DNA of 64,000 bases from Protopterus annectens (Eukaryota; Chordata; Ceratodontiformes; Protopteridae), in the NCBI RefSeq assembly GCF_019279795.1, contig NC_056748.1:695452683-695516682 (forward strand), given 5' to 3'. This document shows positions 58,501-64,000 of this stretch, piece by piece. How positions within the stretch are numbered: the first letter of the stretch is position 1; every line of letters starts with the position of its first letter. Both the position numbers and the translations under genes were made by a program. The notes under the pieces were generated by a model. That model was not told the DNA's origin, did not search any database, and was given only the letters and a program-made list of their open reading frames with translations.

Positions 58501-58891
58501 TGGAGCTCCATGGAATTTATACAAATTACCCCTTAATGGCATATCAGTATTTCAGCTACAAAACATAGTATAACCAAACAATCCACATATGCTATACTGA
58601 CCAACTCAGAAAAAGGAGCAAGACATGGCATATTCAGAACTAGTGGTGTTTGGCTTTATTTGCTTTAATGCACCAGAAAATACTTAAAAAAATGGAAAGT
58701 TGTGGGCATTGAGAAGCTATGTAGCTGAAGCATTGCTATGCTAACAGGTTATTGGCATATATCCTATGGGCCTCCACTAGAGAAGCTTTAAGGTATGGCA
58801 CAACAAGGACTATAGCTTAACTGGATCTTTCTTGGAGTCTTCTACTGAATGTTTTGTATGTGTAACCTTTTTACCCTTGGTGTATTTTTGT

Positions 58892-58893
<2 letters not shown>
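58501..58893. other. unassigned non-coding sequence
   Basis: AT-rich, with no gene or recognised repeat. Confidence 0.4.
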
Positions 58894-58958
<65 letters not shown>

Positions 58959-58962
58959 TATA
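58894..58962. repeat. compound (CA)n(TA)n microsatellite
   Basis: About ten CA units followed by more than twenty TA units. (TA)n can extrude a cruciform. Confidence 0.96.
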
Positions 58963-59290
58963 GATATATATGAGGTATATGAATAATCAGATGTTCAGAA
59001 TGTTGAATGGCATTTTATGCTGGCAGAAGTGATTGAAACTCATTTGACTGCTTTTGCCAGCTTTAAGTCCGTGCAAGTTTGCGAAGTGGGGGCAATCGGG
59101 GTGTTTGCCCTTTCCCCTCTGTAGGACAATGTCAGAGTTGGTATATAATTTAATTAGTGGGGGGGGCTGGGGAGCTTGCCCCACTTGCAAAAAATGTTTT
59201 CTCTTTGCATTCTGGAATTTGTGACTGTCGGATATTCAATCATTTACCATTTAGGATCCCTAGTTTGGCGCTGATTTTTTTCCACGGCAT
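58963..59290. other. unassigned flank of DIRS-D
   Basis: Contains a G-run near 59159. DIRS-D homology cannot be followed left of about 59290. Confidence 0.4.
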
Positions 59291-60680
59291 AGTCTATGGT
59301 TCTTGGTGCTTTGACAGTTCCAAGCCCTCTTGAGGCTCCTGGACTGGGGGTGGGCTTGTCGGTGCGCGGTGTGAGCCTGGTTCTGAGGTTGTCTTTCTCG
59401 GTTCTGGGCTCTCATCCCTCTTCAGGTGGGCCTGCCTTTCACATTATGGAGAGGGCTCTTGCCTCAGCAGGTTCAAAGTTGGCACCATCTTCGGAATGCC
59501 AGATCTATGTATCCTCTGGCTCACAGCTGTCACAATCTGCTACATCTGGGCAGGGAGCACAAGAGCAGCAAGACACCCTGCTGCAGGGTACCCTCTCTTC
59601 GGAATCCTCCTTAGACCTTCCCTCTGAGGACCCACCCTGCAAGAGATTGTGCAAGAGGAAGCACTTAGATTCTTCTGGAGAATCTCTCACTGAGGATACA
59701 GACTAAGATAAAAGGGAAGGGTCCCCACAGTCACCCCCTGAAGATGTGTCCTTCAGAGACACCCTGAAAATCTTGAAACCGAGGGGTGATTGGAAGCCCA
59801 ATAATCCTTCCTTCGAGGAATCTGTTTTCTTGCAAGCTTTTCGTGCCCGATCTTCTACTTCATGAGTGACCCCACCTGCCGATGAATTGGTCAAACTCAT
59901 CATGCAGCATGCTTGAAAGGCCTCTGACACTATATAGCCAATTCCCTGGAGACCACACAAAACTTTTACTGCACCAGACAAACCTCACTGGTCCAAAGGT
60001 TTATTGGTAGATGCTATGGTGGTGGCAGCTGCCACAAAGAAGGAACTTGCAGAGGAAAGTCCTGCTGTCTGTCCTCCAGAGTCTCTCAGATGATGGACAG
60101 ATTTGGAAAGTGGGTCTATGCTTCAATGACCTTTGCTATACGGTCGTTGAATTTCTTGGTACATTTCAACTGTCTTCAAACGGACCTGATTACTGAGCTT
60201 TCAAGGACCTTGGCAGGATCAGTGTCTGATGAGGTACGTGATAAGGTTGCCTCCAAGCTTACCACCCTACAATCGATATCAAACTCGTCCATGCGGCTTA
60301 TTGCACACACAGCCGAAGGGAAGGCTAGGGCAGCGGGTACAGGCGTTGCCATTAGGCATCATGCCTGGATGCGCTTATGTGACTTCGCGGAGCCTTTCAA
60401 GTCCTCCTTTGTCAACGCTCCAGTTGATTCTACCTCATTGTTTGGCCCAAAAGTCAGAGCCACATTAGCTAGCTGGCAGAAGGACAGAAAGACCCTTTCT
60501 GCTGTGGGCGTGCATTTTTCCACTCCTCAACGACCTTATTCCAGGAATCAGAGGAATGGAAAGATGTGGTTCAGGAAGTCCCAAGGGCCTTTTTGGGACA
60601 GATGTGGCGAGTTTTCCTCCCGGGGCAGAGGGGGAACTTATCAGGAAGATGCCGTCCTGTGGCAGAAGGGGCCTGCGTAA
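59291..60680 (+). pseudogene. DIRS-D gag-like remnant
   Basis: Ser/Gly-rich part to 59700, then the conserved segment CKRKHLDSSGESLTEDTD and stops at 59703, 59865 and 59913, interrupting the core. The second half (60090-60680) is open: MMDRFGKWVYASMTFAIRSL, SNSSMRLIAHTAEGKARAAG, IRHHAWMRLCDFAEPFKSSF, and an Arg/Gly-containing tail. Confidence 0.8.
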
Positions 60681-60699
60681 TCAGGGTTTCAGAGATTCT

Positions 60700-62395
60700 T
60701 TCTCTGGACAATCCTACCAGCACTCCTGAGCAGCGGCCCGATTACCTCCGGAAGCAGTCAGTGGAAGATACTCTCTGCACCACATAGCCTGGCACTCAAT
60801 AACATCAGATTCCTGGGTGCGGACGATAATTACCAGAGGTTACAACATTCCCTTTGAACTTCATCCAAGACCACAAAGACGAATCCCTGATGTTCCATCC
60901 AGTCACAGGGATACAGCAGCATTAGAAATCCAAAAGCTTCTTCAAAAGAGTCATCCAAATAGTCCCACCAGACCAAATAGGATCCGGATTTTACTCATAG
61001 GTTCATAGGTTCATACTAGGCTATCTGCCCAAGGGCATTTATAAGCCTAGCCCATAGTTATGTGGCTTTCGCCACCCCTTTAGTTTGAATAAAAACTATG
61101 CCTATCATTTTTCTGTGCCTCTGTCAAGCAGTGACACTGAAGTAATCCCTGGGGTATATCTGCGATCTCCCATCCATTGGTCAAGATTCCTCTTGAACAA
61201 GGCCAGCGAGGTGCTCTGCCTCACATGTACCGGGATTTTGTTCCACAGCATAGGGAGTCTCTGGGTGATGAATCTGTCCCTCCAGCACGTTCTATTTATA
61301 ACCGTGTCAAGGTTTAAGTCTCCCGCCCTTGTGGTTCTGAGGGATCTAGATTTTTTGAGGTGAAGCATATTCATCAAATCTGGGTTTGACATGGCCTTAT
61401 ATGTCAGGCACAGGTCACCTCTGAGCAAGCGGTATGAGACTGAATAAAGCTGGAGTTCTTTCAGTCGGGCAGCATAAGACATATTTTTGAGACCCTTTAT
61501 CCTTTTGGTGAGGAACTTTTGGGGCCTTTCAAGCTACTCAAGATTCTTTTTAGTGCCAAAAAAGACAGGAGATTGGAGGCCAATTTTAGACTTCAGTGTT
61601 TTGAGCAAGTTTGTTCGACAGACAAAATTCTGGATGGTCACGGTACAGTCAATCCTTCCTTTTCTGGAAAAAGATGATTGGCTGTGCTTTGTAGATCTTC
61701 AGGATGTATATTACCACATAAAAATGGACAAGTGCTCCAGAAGGTACCTCTGCTTCTGGCTGGGGGCCAGTCAGTACCAATTTTGAGCACTGCCCTCTGG
61801 TCTCACCACATCCCCCAGGGTGTTCAGTGCATGGCAGTGTTAGCAGCTCACCTAAGACTACAAGGTTTCTGTGTGTTTCTGTATTTCGATGACTGGCTCC
61901 TCACCACCCCCACCAGGCATCTTATTGCTTCATGCCTTGGAATCTGTTCTAAAGCTTGCAGAGTCCTTCGGCATTTCAATAAACAATGAAAAGTCTAAAC
62001 TGTGCCCCACACAAGACACAGAATTCATCGGAGCAACTTGCAACACAAAATCCTGCGTAGCTGCTTTTCTCTCCACAGACTGCAAAGGTTGAGGTTACAG
62101 CTTCAAGTGATACTCTCTCAAGTCAAAATCCAAGCTTGCTTATTCTTACAGCTTCATGGCAGCGACAATCACCCTAGTTCCTCTGGTGAGGTACCACATG
62201 AGGCTCCTAGTATCAGAGTGGTCTCTGTTAACACACCTGATGTCCTACCCAATCTGCATAACCAACCAATGCAAGCAAGACGTATATTGGTGGATGAAGC
62301 CAGAAGAGGAATAATGGAGTTGCCCCTTTTTGCCTTCCCAGCCCAAGGCCCTAGTGACCACGGCTGCATCCCTGATGGGGTGGGGTGGGGCATTT
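60700..62395 (+). pseudogene. DIRS-D RT / RNase H remnant
   Basis: RT extension in mixed frames (60700-60990), then RT core after the CR1 insertion: YSRFFLVPKKTGDWRPILDF, VDLQDVYYHIKMD, a stop in place of the Arg of FRALP (61784), YFDDWLLTTP (about 61890) and SFGISINNEKSKL. Later frames are mixed up to the SINE, after which RNase H sequence resumes for 65 nt (62665-62729). Confidence 0.8.
60998..61534 (-). mobile_element. CR1 copy 6, 3' end fragment in DIRS-D
   Basis: Starts at its 3' octamers (cataggttcataggttcata), 3' UTR, then the ORF2 C-terminus as one frame (61105-61482: SYAARLKELQLYSVSYRLL, FITQRLPMLWNKIPVHV). TACTCA flanks both ends (60992-60997 and 61535-61540), a probable 6-bp target duplication within the DIRS RT sequence. 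Confidence 0.92.
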
Positions 62396-62664
62396 ATTTA
62401 TTTATTTTATTTATTTATTTAACATTTGTTGACCGGGAATGTCCGACTAGGTTCCACAGAGCCTGTTTTCAGTGGAGGCCCGGGGAGAAATGCTCCAGAT
62501 GCATGTCTTTGGAATGTGGGAGGAAACCGGAGTACCCGGAGGAAACCCACGCGAACACAGGGAGAACATGCAAACTCCACACAGAAGGCACCCCAGCCGA
62601 GAATCGAACCGGAGAACCTCTTGCTGTGAGGCGACAACGTTAACTGCTGCACCACTGTGCCGCC
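62396..62664 (-). mobile_element. tRNA-headed SINE, tail type 2, in DIRS-D
   Basis: Minus strand. B box complement gaatcgaacc (62601-62610) and A box complement ctgctgcacca (62644-62654). Central block as in the 8.1 kb SINE, but the 3' part is ctccccgggcctccactgaaaacagg.. with an (AAAT)n end. Flanked by gcatt on both sides (DIRS sequence ggggcatt..), a short target duplication. Confidence 0.88.
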
Positions 62665-62729
62665 CTAGCATTATCAGGGAAAGACAATCCAAGGCACTTG
62701 GTCCTCCTTAGAGTCCAATCTGCATATCA

Positions 62730-64000
62730 TAGGTTCATAGGTAGGTACTAGACTATCTGCCTGAAGGCATTTATAAGCCTAGCCAGAATGTGTTAGCTTT
62801 CACCACAACCCTTAGATTAGTTCCCTGTGCTTCTGTCCAGCAGTGCCATTGAAGTGATCCCCGGGGTAAACTTTCCGCTTCCCATCCACTCGTCAAGGCT
62901 TTTTTTGAAGAGTGTTAGCAAGGAGCTCTGCCTAATGTAGATTGAAATCTTGTTCCAAAGCATGGGAAGTCTCTGGGACAGGAATGTATCCCTCCAGCAC
63001 GTCCTATTTATTGTTGTTGTGAGGTTTAGATCCCTAGAGCGTGTGGCTCGAGGGGATATGGTTTTCTTTAGGTGGAGCATGTCCATCAATTCTGGGTTGG
63101 ACATGGCCTTGTATGTCAGGCAGAGATCACCTCTGAGTAGACGGTATGCAACAGAGTACAGCTGGAGTTTCTTCAGTCGAGCTGCGTAGGGCATCTGTTT
63201 GAGGCCAGTGATCCTCTTGGTGAGGTACTTCTGTAGTCTTTCCAGCTGTTGTAGGTGTCTTGTAAGATACATCCCAAATGGGGCATTGTACTCTATGATG
63301 GGTCTGATGAGTGATGAGTAGAGAGGCACAATGACCTCTTTTGATCTGGATGTGAACCCTTTTGTGGTTAGGTGGGCCACATAGAAGGATTTTCTAACCA
63401 CTTTGGCAACGTGATTTTCAAAGGAGAGATTACTATCTACTTGGGTCCCCAGATCCCTTATTACTTCTTCCGTATTTAGGGGGCTACCACCTATGTGGTA
63501 GTTTGTGGGTACTTTGTTTTTTCCAAAGGGGATGACTATGCACTTTTTGGCATTTAGCTTGAGGCCATGATTTTGACACCAGGTATCTGTCTCAGTGAAA
63601 CCATTGTCAGCCAGAGAATCAGTTATAGCCCTTAGTTTGCAGTCGTCTGCGAACTTGGTCAGCCATAGTCCTCCTGCGCTTGCCTGTACCTCTGAGAAGT
63701 ATATGCCAAACAGGAGGGGTCCTAGGACTGAGCCCTGGGGAACGTCTCTTGTAACTGGTTTAGAGTCGGACCTAGATCCCGCAACTCTCACCATGTGGGT
63801 TATGTCCATGAGTCAGTTGGTAACCCATTTTGTGACGTAGGGGTTTATGTTCAGGCTGGTGAGCTTGTCTATAATACCAGAATGAGGAATGGTGTTGAAG
63901 GCCTTTGCGAGGTCTAGGTAGGCTGTGTGTACCACCTTTCCCTCATCTATAGCTTTGGTAACTGTCTCAAGGAAGTCCACCAGGTTTAAAAGGCATGATC
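62730..64000 (-). mobile_element. CR1 copy 7, 3' part, continues past the window
   Basis: Begins with octamers (taggttcataggtaggta), 3' UTR and then ORF2 read leftwards. DIRS-D RNase H sequence ends exactly at 62729, so the copy inserted there. The upstream part of ORF2 extends beyond position 64000. Confidence 0.92.
62817..63809 (-). pseudogene. CR1 ORF2 C-terminal RT part, open frame
   Basis: 330-residue frame with DVPQGSVLGPLLFGIYFSEV, the catalytic LTKFADDCKL, GLKLNAKKCIVIPFGKNK and the C-terminal block SQRLPMLWNKISIYIRQ. The best preserved C-terminal half of ORF2 in the window. A stop just upstream of 63809 (TGA in place of a Trp/Arg codon) separates it from the rest (SQLVTH on the opposite strand marks the spot), and further ORF2 sequence continues to 64000. 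Confidence 0.83.

Larger units (their letters stand above)
59291..62729 (+). mobile_element. DIRS-D, 5'-truncated DIRS1-like copy with three insertions
   Basis: Plus strand. Starts inside the gag region, with no left terminal repeat. Interrupted by a CR1 fragment (60998-61534), a SINE (62396-62664) and a CR1 that runs off the window (from 62730). Its protein sequence is closest to DIRS-A and B. It is cut in the RNase H region, so the recombinase and the right end are not in the window before the CR1. Confidence 0.87.

Overview
This is eukaryotic, almost certainly vertebrate, nuclear DNA. No bacterial-type operon and no intact host gene is visible. Nearly all recognisable sequence is transposable elements, many nested inside one another. 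The mix (CR1, L1 and L2-like LINEs, a Penelope-like element, several DIRS1-like tyrosine-recombinase retrotransposons, and a tRNA-headed SINE resembling families common in fish) suggests a repeat-rich aquatic vertebrate such as a lungfish, amphibian or basal ray-finned fish. The sequence alone does not decide between them.

Layout. 0.4-3.3 kb: long CR1 copy, minus strand. 4.6-5.2 kb: CR1 3' end, plus strand. 5.95 kb: (TG)n. 8.06-8.43 kb: SINE with a perfect 18-bp target duplication. 11.1-11.9 kb: L2/CR1-like RT fragment. 12.1-16.0 kb: decayed L1 ORF2, minus strand, carrying an unidentified repeat. 17.6-21.2 kb: long CR1 copy, minus strand. 21.2-21.9 kb: L1 ORF1 remnant. 21.95-25.13 kb: five head-to-tail ~645-bp units that end in the 5' region of the most complete CR1 copy (to 29.45 kb). 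31.7-33.1 kb: L1 RT remnant with an old CR1 tail inside it. 33.1-39.1 kb: DIRS-A, minus strand. 39.1-47.6 kb: Penelope-like element split by DIRS-B (40.55-46.75 kb). 47.6-52.3 and 57.8-58.5 kb: degraded minus-strand coding remnant, possibly retroviral, split by DIRS-C (52.32-57.81 kb). 59.3-62.7 kb: DIRS-D, 5'-truncated, with a CR1 fragment, a SINE and a further CR1 (running off the window end) inserted in it.

How the parts work. DIRS copies A-C have the expected plan: inverted terminal repeats, a Cys/His-rich Gag, reverse transcriptase/RNase H plus a methyltransferase-like domain, an overlapping tyrosine recombinase frame, and an internal complementary region that fuses the reverse complements of both termini. 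In B and C that region matches the termini exactly by eye, so these look young. CR1 copies encode ORF1 with an SGNH esterase domain and ORF2 with endonuclease and RT, and end in CCTATGAA-type octamers. The most notable structures are the tandem monomers before the complete CR1, which share CCAAT/TATA-like spacing with its own 5' region, and a TCGG-NN-CCGA palindrome repeated in both the termini and the gag region of DIRS-A and DIRS-B.

Most coding regions carry frameshifts or stops. Some may be assembly indels, since several sit at or near homopolymers.
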